Of a DNA stretch of 64,000 nt, positions 10,407 through 21,085 are shown one piece after another. The position numbers and the translations under genes were made by a program. The number at the start of each line of letters is the position of its first letter. Position 1 is the first letter of the stretch. Source of the DNA: Zygnema cylindricum (lineage: Eukaryota > Streptophyta > Zygnematophyceae > Zygnematales > Zygnemataceae); the NCBI GenBank assembly GCA_037447655.1, contig JBBHKE010001241.1:251195-315194 (forward strand). The letters run 5' to 3'. The notes under the pieces are model-generated. The model did no database searches and had not been told where the DNA came from. It was given only the letters and a program-made list of their open reading frames with translations.

Positions 10407-11436
10407 TAGTGTCACATGCGACCGCTTGCGATGAAAGCCGTGACAGCCGTATTAAATGTGATATGTGAAATCGTGAAGTCTTGAACCGTTTCAAGGTAAC
10501 TGGCCTATTGTGCGACGACCGTACACCGGTGACATTTGTAATTTTGTACGAAAGATACGATTATCGTACGCTCTGACGATTGTCTCATCGTCTGTTCTCT
10601 GCCACTGTACTTCTGAAAATCTTGACGGCCTGTCGGCCCTGTCCAATATTGCTACAGTTCTCTGTCCTATTGTACGAATCTCTTCCTGATGTTCTACCGT
10701 ACGTGTATCAGGTAAGGTCTGTCGGAGTAGCGACAAAATTGACTGTCGAAATAGGCCGCGCCAAGTGCCCAACAAATTCTTGCCAAATAGGCAAAAACAT
10801 TGTTGAACACTTGAACTTCACACTGTTTTTCTCAGAATATTAAAAAAAAAATACAAAAGTAACAAAAAAAAAAGAAGCGCGAACATTTTTTTTTCAAATC
10901 TTTTGCTATTCTCAAAAAATATGGTAAAGCCTGTCGCATAGCGATCTATGTGCAAATTTATGTCTTTACAATCCCAGCTCATGTTTAGCACCAAAGGAGA
11001 TGAGCATTCCATTTTTTTTTAATACGCACGGAAAAGTCTCCTCCAACCCAGTCGCCCATTTCCATCTCCAAACCGATGATTCGTAAACGGAACCACGAAT
11101 GACTGCATAGGAACCATCACCGGCCGCCTCTGCCTACCACGTCCGTACTTTGATGTTCAGTCGACGGCTCCCAAAAGATGTGATTTCCGGACTTCCGCGA
11201 TCTCAGCTGTCCTTACTCAAAAAAAATTTCCCGCCCAAAAAAAACCCACATTACGTCATTCGCTCAGAAAATAAATTTCAGAACCGAACAAACTCCCTGA
11301 CAATGCACGAAAATGCAATTCTGCACGGTCTACAAGGAACCTCAAAATCGTATAACGCTCCAGCGTCTGCCAAGTCACTCTTCTGCACAAATTATCTTTT
11401 ACCAGATTTTTTCTAGCCTCTGTCGGTCTTCTTAAA
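10407..11436. other. No recognisable feature
   Basis: The stretch is rich in CGTAC motifs up to about 10750 and in A/T runs at 10840-10920. The short open frames show no family resemblance and no codon pattern that I can support. Confidence 0.4.
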
Positions 11437-12769
11437 TCATTTTTTTTCTCCCCTATCTTTTAAAACCCCCTCTAGTTTTACTTCTCCCCTTTCTTCGAAA
11501 TCCGTTGAAGTCTCCCTTTCCAACCAGTTTTCTGTTTCCAAAGTATCTATAGAATTATCCTCATTATTTTTATTTCCCACAAGTACCTCCCTTCCCTTTT
11601 CTTCCCTTATATCTCCAAAAGCACATCGTTGCTTTCGTGTAATTTTTGTGTACTTCTCTCTCTTCTCCATTCTACCGATGTGAAGTAGCTCCAAGATTTC
11701 TTCATCCTCTTTCTCCTCTTCTCCTTCTACCTCCTCATTCACATTCCAACTTCTAAGATCTTCCAAACAAGGACACTCCTCCATATAGTGACCCGGTTCT
11801 CTATAAAAGAAGCAAACCCCTTTTTTCAAAGCTCCTCTTTCTTTTCCTCTCCCTCTCTTTCCACCAAAGTTCGGATAAAGTTTACCTTCGTCTCTCTTCC
11901 TCTCATCACGCTTCCGCTCGTCACCGCCGTTCCTCTCATCATGCTTCCGCCAATCACCACCAGTTGTAAATGCATTCACCCTGTCACTTCCCCTACGAAG
12001 CTCCAAAGTGCTTTCCCTCACAAGAATTATCCCCATGGTAAAGCTTCAAGTCCATGAGGAGCCACCCATTGCCTCCATACGATAAATGATGTTTTCGTAC
12101 TCATCTGGGAGTTTCATGAGTAGTGTATTAATCTTTCTCTCTTCAAACTCTATATATCCCGCACTAGCAAGCTCAACATATAACGCACCAATATCATTGC
12201 AAAACACTATCATGCTACCCGCCTTTATAAACATAGGCCCCTATTTCCTGTTTTACTAACTGCTGCCTCTGAATAGTCTCACTCTTATAAATCTGACTTG
12301 GTGTTTCCTAGATTTCCGAAAAGACTTAGTTAGAGTTAAAAGAGTGATAGCTATGGACTTAGACACATATCTAAGTATAAGATGTTTTGCTATAGTGTTT
12401 TTATACTCCCAAATTTTACTATCATTTTCTTCAGTTTTACTTATAACTCCTCCAAGTGGAGCTGTAGCGGAGAGCTTAGCTCCCCTCACTATAAGTGTTT
12501 CTTTATCCTTCTCCCCTTTTCCCCCTTCCATGGCAATATTTTTCCCTTCACCTTCCGTTGCATCCGAAATACGGTTGGTTTTCTGGGAAGCCCCAGATGA
12601 TTCTCCGTAGTGATTTCCTCCAAAGCCCGTTGGCGGACACCTCACTTGTCCCGAAACAATTCCCCAGAAGTGCTTCTCGAAAAGCAATCCCTCCATTGTG
12701 AACTCCCAATAAGTGAAGTCTGTTCCATCGAACATAGGCACCCTAGATGGTGGGCCCATAACTTGAAAT
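11437..12769 (-). pseudogene. Isolated copia gag remnant (Copia-3)
   Basis: The start MGPPSRVPMFDGTDFTYW parallels the Copia-1 gag. It continues with IVFCNDIGALYVELASAG, LLMKLPDEYENIIYRM and ILVRESTLELRRGSDRV, then CFFYREPGHYMEEC. That knuckle has Tyr in place of the second Cys, so zinc binding should fail. Between them is a very charged linker with repeated DERKRDE units, and after the knuckle a Glu-rich tail. Frames break near 12250 and 12045. No protease, integrase or polymerase follows to the left, so only gag survives. LTR-A copy 2 lies upstream. Confidence 0.8.
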
Positions 12770-12789
12770 TATATGGGCTCCATTGCCCA

Positions 12790-13845
12790 TAGAATTCGCA
12801 GATCCAAAAGAAGCTAATCTAGATAGTGCCGACTCCAAGTTGATATAAACTCAAATGAATGATCCCTTGACAATTAGAACCCCAATACACCTTCACCCCT
12901 GTGAAGAGAAGACCTTGTGTGTGCTCAGTTCCACCACAGAAGCTTGTTTTTGAACAATATTCCCCACTTTGACTTTCCCACTGAATAATACCACCTTGGC
13001 ACGCAAAGACTCTGACCGACTACACCCCTGTGTAGCTTGGACTCCCCTCAGTCCGCAGCAAAAAGAATCACTGAATTTGCTCACCCGAGCATTAAGTTAT
13101 GGCTGGTCAAAGATGACCTTTATAGTTACAAGCTCTCTTAGAGAGAGGTACCGAAATATCACTAAGTCTTAGTCTGCCTACTCATGACTACCTACTACTA
13201 AACCCTAGTCCAATAGGAACACTATATAGTACAAGAAGGTACGATGGGCGATGCACTTATTGTACGGCCATTGTACGACATGGTCTACAAGGTGAAATGT
13301 GCCAAATCGGTAGCCATAGTTCCTCCTCCCATCTTTTCCGGTGTCAAATAATGTGGCACCACGTGGCACCGCGTGACGCTATCCCCAAAGGCGGCTGAAA
13401 GCTTATTGCGGGTGGCGGCTGTAATGGTGGCCGTCCGATCAGTTGTATTTATACGGCTTCGATTCGCTTCCATGCATGAATTGATTAATGCGCGTTTTTG
13501 TTATTTTGCTGCGAATTAGTCCTTTGAATCAATAGCTAAATATGCGTGAAATGTTCCACGTGTATCGTTTCAATAGTGACTTAATGGAGAAGACGTTGGT
13601 CTATTTAGCAGTCTACGGACCTCGGTTCAAATCCGGCCAGCGGGAGTATTTTGCTAAAACTAGTAAAATACTTTCTAATTCATTTTGCCTCCCTCTAAAT
13701 GATGCGGCAACCATGGCGTGCCTTTGGTCTCTCTTTCTCTCTCTTTACATTCTAACTAAAATATAGAAGTGAACAATAAGTCACCTCTTTTCAACACTCT
13801 ATTTATTTTTCCAATACAGACCTAGAAAATACATAAATTTCAACA
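12790..13845 (-). mobile_element. LTR-A, copy 2
   Basis: It is the same LTR as 4770-5839. The first 210 bases are diverged from copy 1, with a 14-base length difference between about 12940 and 12990; from about 13221 it is identical. The TATA box is at 13446-13453. It lies upstream of the gag remnant on the minus strand, as expected for a 5' LTR. Confidence 0.65.
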
Positions 13846-14800
13846 ACCTCTAGGATAATTGGAGATGCCCTTCCGTCAACTAAAACAATTGCCTCCCTGG
13901 TAGGTAAGGATTCTAACTGCCTTCACCCATGTGAAGGTTGGACTCGCGTGAGCCCTATGCAAAAAAAATCAGTGAAAACGCCCAATCAGGCGATTAATTA
14001 TCAAACCGCAAAGATGCCTATTTGTACAAAGCACTCTCAGATAGAGGCGGCTATCTACCACAATTCTCTAAGTCATAAACCCCTCTCACAACCCCTATCT
14101 ACTGATGTACGAAACAATCAGACGACTGTACAGCACAGAAAGGTACCTCGGCCGATATACTTTTTGTACAGCCTGTGTACGACAAGGCCATGAAGTGGAC
14201 GTCTATCTTCTCCAGACTTGTCCTCACGCTCCCCGGGATTCTCGCTTCCCAATGACAACTTGCCACGTGTCCCAAGGTCATGTCACATCCGAAAAACGCC
14301 AAAGCGGCCATTTCGGGATCTCGGCGATGATATGGGTCGTCGGATCTAAACTGGCTTTGATTGCTAGCCGTTCAAAATAAATGTCCATTATATTTGTTTA
14401 GTGCGTACTAAATCCCCAACTAGGTTGTATGTACTCTTTTGTTTATTCCGTTAATCATATTAATGAGTTAGCTAATGTTTAAGTAGCAATCAAACCCTAT
14501 GCATCCTAACGGACTACTACGACAGATTGGTAAGGGTTGACGGCTACGCCTCCCCTGCAGGTCGGAGGTTCGAGTCCTGCCCGACTTAACCTTTTTGGTT
14601 GAGAGTGACTTATGTCACTCTTTAGTCCTGCCTGAGGAGCTAAGGCAGCCAGGGGCTCCACCGCCATCTCTCTCTTTCAATGACTGCAACAAGTATGGGG
14701 GCTAGAGAGAGAAGGTGGAGGCAGACTGCTTGTGCTTTTTCTTTTAGTTTAATTAAACTAATTTAATACCTAGAAAATATATAAAACCCATTTTCCAATA
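13846..14800 (-). mobile_element. LTR-B, copy 2
   Basis: It is identical by eye to 5840-6794 at an offset of 8006, and again abuts LTR-A with no gap. It includes the tRNA-like B-box motif GGTTCGAGTCC near 14566. Confidence 0.65.
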
Positions 14801-16217
14801 AACATCACTTTTTAGTGTTCTCGAGGAAAGGTTTTGTGTATTATTGGTCTGATACTGGCGCTAATTAGATAAAAGGAATTTTTCGTTTATTTTAACATCA
14901 ATGGATGGTCGAGTAGCCAACTGTTAAATATACACTAGTATCTCGGAAAAGGAAAAGTGAAAAAGTGACCGGTTGATTACATTAGAGTAACAAAAACACC
15001 TTCTAAAAGTCATTCCTTAAATCAAAAAAGTGACCTGGAAGGACCAATTTTGGTAAAAGAAACATTTGGTAGAGCTGCGAGAAAGTTCCTCTTCACTTCA
15101 AGAATAATAACTTAAAAAGTTTGGAATTATATCAATAAGTTTGAATGGAAAATTTGCAGCTTCCAGATTCAATGTCTGGATTTAATGAACAAATTTCAAT
15201 CTGACAATATAACAATTTAAAGGTCACAATTTTATCATTAAGTCAAAAAATTCAGCATTGCCTTACTAGTGAGTGTCAGAATCTCACCGACTAGGTTTCG
15301 TATCAGAAAATCATAATAAATAATGAATTATTTTGATTACTAATTAAGATAAATTTCAAAATCGGAATCTCATCGATAAATTAAAATGCTCAAATCTCGT
15401 CGGCTAAATTTTTAAATGGTCATTGTAACGTTTAATCTGCCATAAACATCAGTTTAATGTGTGAAAAAAAATTCATCATTCATAAGATGTATCCTCAAGG
15501 AAAATGAGTGATTTTGAAATGTTACAATGTTAAATACAACAAGTTCTACCCTCAAGAAAAAAAAAATTGCGCACATTTTTTGTCCCATATACCGCGAGTT
15601 CACGACATTGTGATGTCAAATGAGCACAATCAATGCATTGAAGGCGGCTATTTTTTGCCAAGAATCAAGATAAAATCTCGCTGGGAGCAATCGTGGCACG
15701 GACGAAAAATGAGGGTTCTGAGTTTAGAGCATAGTTCAAAAGTATGCGTTTTTAGTAGGCCTTTGGTCGGCGCCTTTAGCGTTAGTTCTGTTACGGGCTT
15801 TTCATGTGATCTTCTTAGTTCACTAATTTGATCATCGACAGTCCGATCGTCCGAATTCGACGGTGTAAATAAATGTTTTTGGTCCGAGTGTTTTAATTGG
15901 CCCAATTTTTGGTTCAGATGTTTTAATTGGTCCAATTTGGTCGTAATACAATATGGGTCTTAAGGTCATATTGTATGTTTTTCCTACAATAGGCATATTG
16001 TATGGGTCTACTTTCACCTACTTTTGCACTATGGTTTAGAGACTTTAGAGCTCTCCGTCGGAGTGGAAAATGCATGGTACGGACGACGGATTTTTGTGTC
16101 TAAGCCGTTCATTGAACTTGGACGGCCCAGGCTGCCGCCAATTTTAGGTTGTGGCAATCGTTCAACCGAAAATGGACGATGCCGATTTCATACCAAGATT
16201 CAAGCATCGTTGTTCGA

Positions 16218-16391
16218 GTTTTTGACTCCGTTGATCCAGCATCGTTGTTTTGTGCATCGTTGTTTCAAGCATGTTCCGGAGACCCATACGGCGCAAAATT
16301 TACGCGGATGTTTTTCTCCAAACGATGCGTAATCATCTCCCAGTTATGCTCCGCCGTTGAAGCGTTTGTGGGCGATTTCGCCACCGCGTCA
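16218..16391 (+). pseudogene. ISG12-like gene fragment, copy 2
   Basis: It is identical to 8212-8385. Being in the homogenised tract, it gives no independent information. It lacks the start, the membrane domain and exon 2, and is most likely not expressed as protein. Confidence 0.75.
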
Positions 16392-16896
16392 GAACCGAAT
16401 GGTAACAATCACGAATTCCGACAGAATTATCGTAACAATATCGTCCTGCAAAGTATACATCATGACGCTAATAGTGATTATATTCTTTAAGCCACATAAA
16501 AATCCGTTCTCTGTGCACAATCGATTTTCTGATCCGACGGTTGCAAAATGAAACGTTATGTTCTAACCTTTATATTGGCAGTCTCGAATAGAAAATTAGA
16601 CGTGTGCCCGGATTAAGATATTTTTAGGGGAATTGCTAATCGTGGAATGAGAAACTATCTGCGCACAGCAATTTTATTTACATGTGGTTGTCGCAGTTTT
16701 GTTACAGTAAACCTATGTCGGCCGTGTGAATTGTTTTTTTTATGACGGTCGACGCTCGCAAGCGCGACACTTTTTTAACCGTAGTTACAATATTCCGTCA
16801 GTCAAGGTTGTTCCATGGATTGACCTTCAAATCTGAACTCAAAAGGTACGTAGCTTGTACTAAACTGTACTTCAAATGTACAATTTTTTACATCTA

Positions 16897-17103
16897 CACC
16901 ACGAATCGTTATTAGCGTCAGTGCTTATTTCGCCACTTAAAACATCTTTTCTCCGTACACATTTGTTGGATTTGGATTTTCAATTTGAGACTGCCAATCG
17001 GAAGCTGAGAATGTTACCTTTCAATCGCAACCGTCAAATCCACAATCCGACAAATATGTACGGAGATAAGATGTTTTAAGTGGCAAAAAAAACATTGACG
17101 CTA
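16897..17103. mobile_element. TA-target MITE with inner hairpin, copy 2
   Basis: It equals 8891-9097. Here the rest of its right terminal repeat is preserved beyond the nested element as ATAGCGATTCACGGTG, flanked by TA, at 17625-17640. Confidence 0.65.
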
Positions 17104-17622
17104 CACCGTGAATCGCTATTAGCGTGTTGGTCGCTAATTGAGGTACCCTGTTTTTTTGGGCAAATTCTCAAATAGAATTAGACATTCTAAATGTTCCTAC
17201 ACGTTATTTGAGGTGTTCCATAAAATAGGATTCATGACTCTAATATAGTGCCATCGTAAATAGTGTGATGTACGGTCTGTCAAAGACGTACTTTTTTGTA
17301 CTTTTTAAAGTAGAAAAGTACAGAAAAGATGTTCACGCTGTCAAGGACTCGCGCTAACATGCAACTGCGTAAATATTTTCCGGCATTCGCGGATGTCAAA
17401 AAAACGCAACGGCGTACGATTTGAACAATTTCGTACATGCACATATTTTAGTGTGGAGATATTCTGCACCGAAAATTTTTACAAAGCAGTTTACAAATTA
17501 GAGTATACGAAAAATTAGAATAAAAATTATTTCCAAAAAAAACGACATTCCCAATTAGCGTAAATAACGCTAATTGTTTCATTACGCTATCTATTTCATT
17601 ACGCTAATAGCGATTCACGGTG
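17104..17622. mobile_element. TA-target MITE nested in the preceding MITE, copy 2
   Basis: The ends are CACCGTGAATCGCTATTAGC and GCTAATAGCGATTCACGGTG, with TA on both sides. The first 179 bases equal 9098-9276; the remainder is a diverged version of 9277-9606. Confidence 0.75.
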
Positions 17623-17658
17623 TAATAGCGATTCACGGTGTAATAGCGATTCACGGTG
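17605..17658. repeat. Three copies of an 18-bp MITE end
   Basis: AATAGCGATTCACGGTGT is repeated three times head to tail. Each copy is the right end of a TA-target MITE. The first belongs to the element at 17104; the second fits as the severed end of the element at 16897. Confidence 0.8.
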
Positions 17659-18108
17659 TACCTGCGCGCAGCAAAAATTGTCTCTGCGATTAGCAATTTT
17701 TAGTGGAGAAAAAAACATTAACACAACATATACGGTATACCGCCCAACTGGAAAAAACTACAGTAATTTGCAGCCCGTTAAGGACGCTCCATGTAGACTG
17801 CTAAAGCGTGTGAGAACAAACCGCACTGTATTTCGCCATGTGTCGGCGCCTATTCCATACGTCAAGAAAGAAGTTTAGTCACGCAATCGAAATAACGCAG
17901 ATTGGGAATGCGAACTGGATGCCGCACGTACGGAAATAATCCACAATTTCGATATTCCCGAAGGCTTCATCCATCGAACCGCTCAGAACGTTTCGTGAAT
18001 CACACGTCGCGATCCGCCAATGAGGCGACGAGAAAATCCACGAAGCGAACCAGCGATGCCTCGACGCGTTATCTTGAGAACCACACAAACTCTCGCCGCC
18101 CATTCGAC

Positions 18109-18115
18109 TATAAAG
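18109..18115 (+). promoter_or_regulatory. TATA box of sHSP gene A
   Basis: TATAAAG lies 294 bases upstream of the chosen start, and the same block (GACTATAAAGCCGC) precedes the paralogue. Upstream at 17991-17998 is TTCGTGAA, one inverted heat-shock half-site pair; a full three-unit heat-shock element was not found. Confidence 0.6.
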
Positions 18116-18408
18116 CCGCATTCCCAAATCCGTTATCTTCAACTTCAACCTTCCCTTCTCTCATCCTTTCCAAAAATATTCTCGGGATCGCCAACTGCGG
18201 CCGTCCCTTCGCTCCTCTCCCTCTCAGGAATTCCAGACTACGTCCCCTCCAGAGCTATTCTCGTACGCGTCATTTTGAACTCTCCCTCCCCCTTATCCTC
18301 CATCCGAATCTTCCCCTCTCCCTCCTCCCCCCTCACCTCTACTCGCCATCGCCTTCGATTTCTTTCACTTTTGTTCCCACCGATATCTCCCCGATTTCCT
18401 CCACAACC

Positions 18409-19452
18409 ATGGAAGCCCTCTCTCTCTCTCCTCCCCACGCTCTCCCCCACAGGCGACACGGAAAGTCTCCCCACCGCTTCCACAATCATGTACGGAATGG
18501 TACGGATAACAGCAGACACATGTACGGACATGTACGGAAACACGGCCATGGTCGTCATGGCCGTGGAGGAAACCGCATGAGGCGAGGGAATGGGGAAGGA
18601 GAGATTTTTCTTTCCGACGGAGGCCAGAGGGGGGGAGAGAGGAGAGGAGGGAGAGGGCGTGACGGGTGTCACGGATGTGACAAGCGTCACGGAGGCCGTC
18701 ACGGAGGCTGGGGTCGAGGGCGCTCTCGCGTTCTCCAAGTTCCCGAGGAGACTGCCGGACAGAAGGAATTTTTGACGGCCGTCAACGAAGCAGCCGGCGA
18801 GAAGGAGTCTCTAGCGGCCGTCAAAGTGGCCAACGATGCGACTACACCGGCTTCCGCTGGAGAGACCGGCTGCCGTCACGGATGCCACAGAGGTCACGGC
18901 CGTCACGGACGTCACGGATTTCGCGGCGGAAAAGACAAACATTTTTTCGGACGTGACGGAGGTCACGGGAAACACAAATTCGGCAAGGAGCACAAGCGTG
19001 ACAAGAGTCACAAGCGTGACAAACGTAACGCTCCGCTCGACGTCATCATGTCGGCGGACACTTACACGCTTCGGATGGACGCGCCGGGTGTGGCAATTGG
19101 TGACGTCAGCGTGACGAGTGTGTACGCCGTACTGAATATCCGTACTGAACGGGAGTCGCCGGGCGAAGAAGGTACGGAAGGCGAACGCGTAGTGGTTAGC
19201 GAGCGAGTGTACGGAAGTCGCGTACGGCAGGTGGCGCTGCCAAAGGATGCCGTACTGGAGGCTGCAACGACGGAAGTCACGGAAGGCGTTTTGACTGTGA
19301 CCGTACCGAGACGGCCGCAGGATGCGGAAGGTGGAAACCGTACGGATGAGGGGGTCCAGATTGAAGCGGGAATTAGTACTGAGATGCCACGCGGCGTATG
19401 TGTAGTGGATACTGAAATGGCGGAAGAGGGAGGAGCTGCGGAGGCACTTTAG
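18409..19452 (+). CDS. Small heat-shock protein with His/Gly-rich N-terminal half (sHSP A)
   Basis: The predicted protein has 347 residues and no intron. The alpha-crystallin domain spans about residues 207-302: DVIMSADTYTLRMDAPGV (consensus II start), ERVYGSRVRQVALP, and EGVLTVTVP near 293-300 with the hallmark GVL. Such proteins bind unfolding clients without ATP. The N-terminal 200 residues are unusual for the family. They hold HGHGRHGRGG, CHGCDKRHGGRHGG, then GCRHGCHRGHGRHGRHG and KDKHFFGRDGGHGKHKFG, then KRDKSHKRDKRN. I chose ATG 18409 because it follows the TATA box and has a good ACAACCATGG context; the open frame continues upstream to 17902, past the TATA box, which I take as chance. 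The paralogue is at 27642-28709 in the opposite orientation. At about residue 235 this copy has VYAVLN where the other has EDAVLN. A usual sHSP is 150-230 residues. Confidence 0.88.
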   Translation: MEALSLSPPHALPHRRHGKSPHRFHNHVRNGTDNSRHMYGHVRKHGHGRHGRGGNRMRRGNGEGEIFLSDGGQRGGERRGGRGRDGCHGCDKRHGGRHGGWGRGRSRVLQVPEETAGQKEFLTAVNEAAGEKESLAAVKVANDATTPASAGETGCRHGCHRGHGRHGRHGFRGGKDKHFFGRDGGHGKHKFGKEHKRDKSHKRDKRNAPLDVIMSADTYTLRMDAPGVAIGDVSVTSVYAVLNIRTERESPGEEGTEGERVVVSERVYGSRVRQVALPKDAVLEAATTEVTEGVLTVTVPRRPQDAEGGNRTDEGVQIEAGISTEMPRGVCVVDTEMAEEGGAAEAL

Positions 19453-20480
19453 ATAGTAGCTTATTAGTGTGGATCAAAGGAGAATCTTGAGGGGTTGAAA
19501 GGATAGAGTCGGTCTTATACCTCTTTTTGTTACCTTTGCCTTTCATTTAGGGTTTTTGCAGGGTTTCGGGTTTACCTTTATTTTTGTAGGAGGATGGAAA
19601 ATTGGAGTTTTAAAGTGCGGGGCTCTCTCTGTAGGGTTTTAGCTGATGGGGTTTCTTTCTGACCTGAAATTGGATGTAAATAAGGGGGGAATTGGAAGGG
19701 AAAAAAAAGAAAAGAGAAAAGAGAAGTTGAAAAGGAAAAGGTTGGGAGGAAAGGAAAACATCTCGCAGTAAGGATATAACATCTAAATTGGTCTTCGATT
19801 TGTATGGGATAAAGAGACAGTTGTACAGCTCAACAGGAAATGACAAGTGCACATCCCATTGACTTCCTATTCTCTCTACTATTATCAAAATAATGCACTA
19901 TTTTCGACTATTTTGTGCCTCTTTCATAAATGCATCAATTCTTTCGTGTCCGTCTGTTGATCCATCAGTCGACCAAAAATTTCTTCAATGTTTCCACTTC
20001 AATTCATGTGCATTGTATTTAAGAAAACAAGTCATTTTGTATTAATTCTCATCTGATTGATTATTGTGTTTATTTAACAGTGGAGAATGACATGGCATAT
20101 GCGACAAAAAATGTGCATTTTTTTTACTTTCGTTCTTGAGGGTAACACTTGTTACCCTTTAACATAGTTAATTTCAAAATCATTAATCATTAAGCTTACT
20201 TGAGGATACATCGTGCAATATCTTTAGAAAACTGACAGCTAAACCCTAGACAACTTCTTCTTATAATTTTTTAAACACAATCTTCAACATGAGGATAAAT
20301 TCATCAAATGCTTGCAAAGTTTTCTTCCATCGATGCATTTCCAATATCACTATTACCTAGCAACTTCTCTTCTTGGTTTAAACAAATTAAATGGCTAAAT
20401 AATGAGAGTGCTTTTTGAAATTTGGACATTTTCCGTACCATTTTAATTTGTTTTCCCAATTCAAAGTCGTTCTTTTTCAT
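19453..20480. other. 3' flank of sHSP A
   Basis: No gene is seen. Up to about 20215 it is the inverted counterpart of 26830-27641. The following 260 bases are A/T-rich with no feature that I can name. Confidence 0.5.
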
Positions 20481-20487
20481 TTTATTC

Positions 20488-21085
20488 TGCTTGGCTGCTT
20501 TACCTCTGCAACTATGGTTCCTTTATCTCTGCAACTAACTTAAGAAAAATGGTTCTTTGTTACCTCAACTAACTACAAAAGTATGGCTGCCTTATCTTTA
20601 CACCTGACTGAAAGACACTGGCTGTTTATCTCTGCAGATAACTGCAAAACTAACGCTGCTTTTTGTCTGCAACTGACTGCAACAAAAAATCCAAAAATAT
20701 GGTTGCTTTATCTCTACCACGAACTGCAAAACTCTGGCTGTTTTAATCTTCAACTATGGCTACTTTGTTTCTGCAGCTATGGTTGCTTTATCTCTACAAC
20801 TAAATCCAAAATATGGCGGCCTTATCTTTGCGCCTGACTGTAAAACTGTGGCTGCTTTATCTCTGCAACAGACTCAAAAATATGGTCGCCTTATCTTTGC
20901 ACCTGACTGCAAAACTATGGCTGCTTTTTCTCTGCAACTAATTTTGACTGCATTATTTCTGCAGCTATGGTTGCTTTATCTCCACAATGAACTCCAGAAA
21001 TATGGCTGCCTTATATTTGCACCTGACTGTAAAACTATGGCTGCTTTATCTCTGAAAGTAACTCCAAAACTATGGCTGCTTTTCT
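20488..21085 (+). repeat. Degenerate minisatellite around TATGGCTGCTTTATCTCTGC
   Basis: Short blocks of the form TATGGCTGCTTTATCTCTGC, AACTGACTGCAAAA recur about fifteen times with variable spacing and many substitutions. Open frames here follow the repeat and read as Leu/Tyr/Ala-rich strings; they are not taken as genes. Confidence 0.8.

Larger units (their letters stand above)
13001..17282. repeat. Segmental duplication, copy 2 (partner 4995-9276)
   Basis: See the partner. The right end of the near-identity falls inside a MITE: after CTGTCA the two copies separate and stay about as different as two independent family members. Confidence 0.92.
17880..20215. repeat. Left arm of the large inverted duplication (partner about 26830-29165)
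   Basis: The arm includes the promoter, the sHSP gene and about 0.75 kb of its 3' flank. Conserved marks outside the gene are TCGAAATAACGCRGATTGGG at the outer end, GACTATAAAGCCGC, and AACATCTCGCAGTAAGGATAT at the 3' side. The arms differ by many substitutions and by a GGTACTTTTT-rich insertion in the right arm (27490-27600). Confidence 0.85.

Noticed and set aside
17605-17658. CRISPR-like short repeats
   Set aside because: The three 18-bp copies have no spacers and are transposon ends; the genome is eukaryotic.
17970-18060. A full heat-shock element upstream of sHSP A
   Set aside because: GAA and TTC blocks are present (GAACG, TTCGTGAA), but the spacing of three alternating units is off by one base, and the paralogue does not conserve them.
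17902-18408. Upstream extension of the sHSP A frame to an ATG at 17902
   Set aside because: It would place the TATA box and promoter block inside the coding region; the paralogue does not keep the corresponding frame, and the alignment of both proteins begins at MEALSLS/METLSLS.
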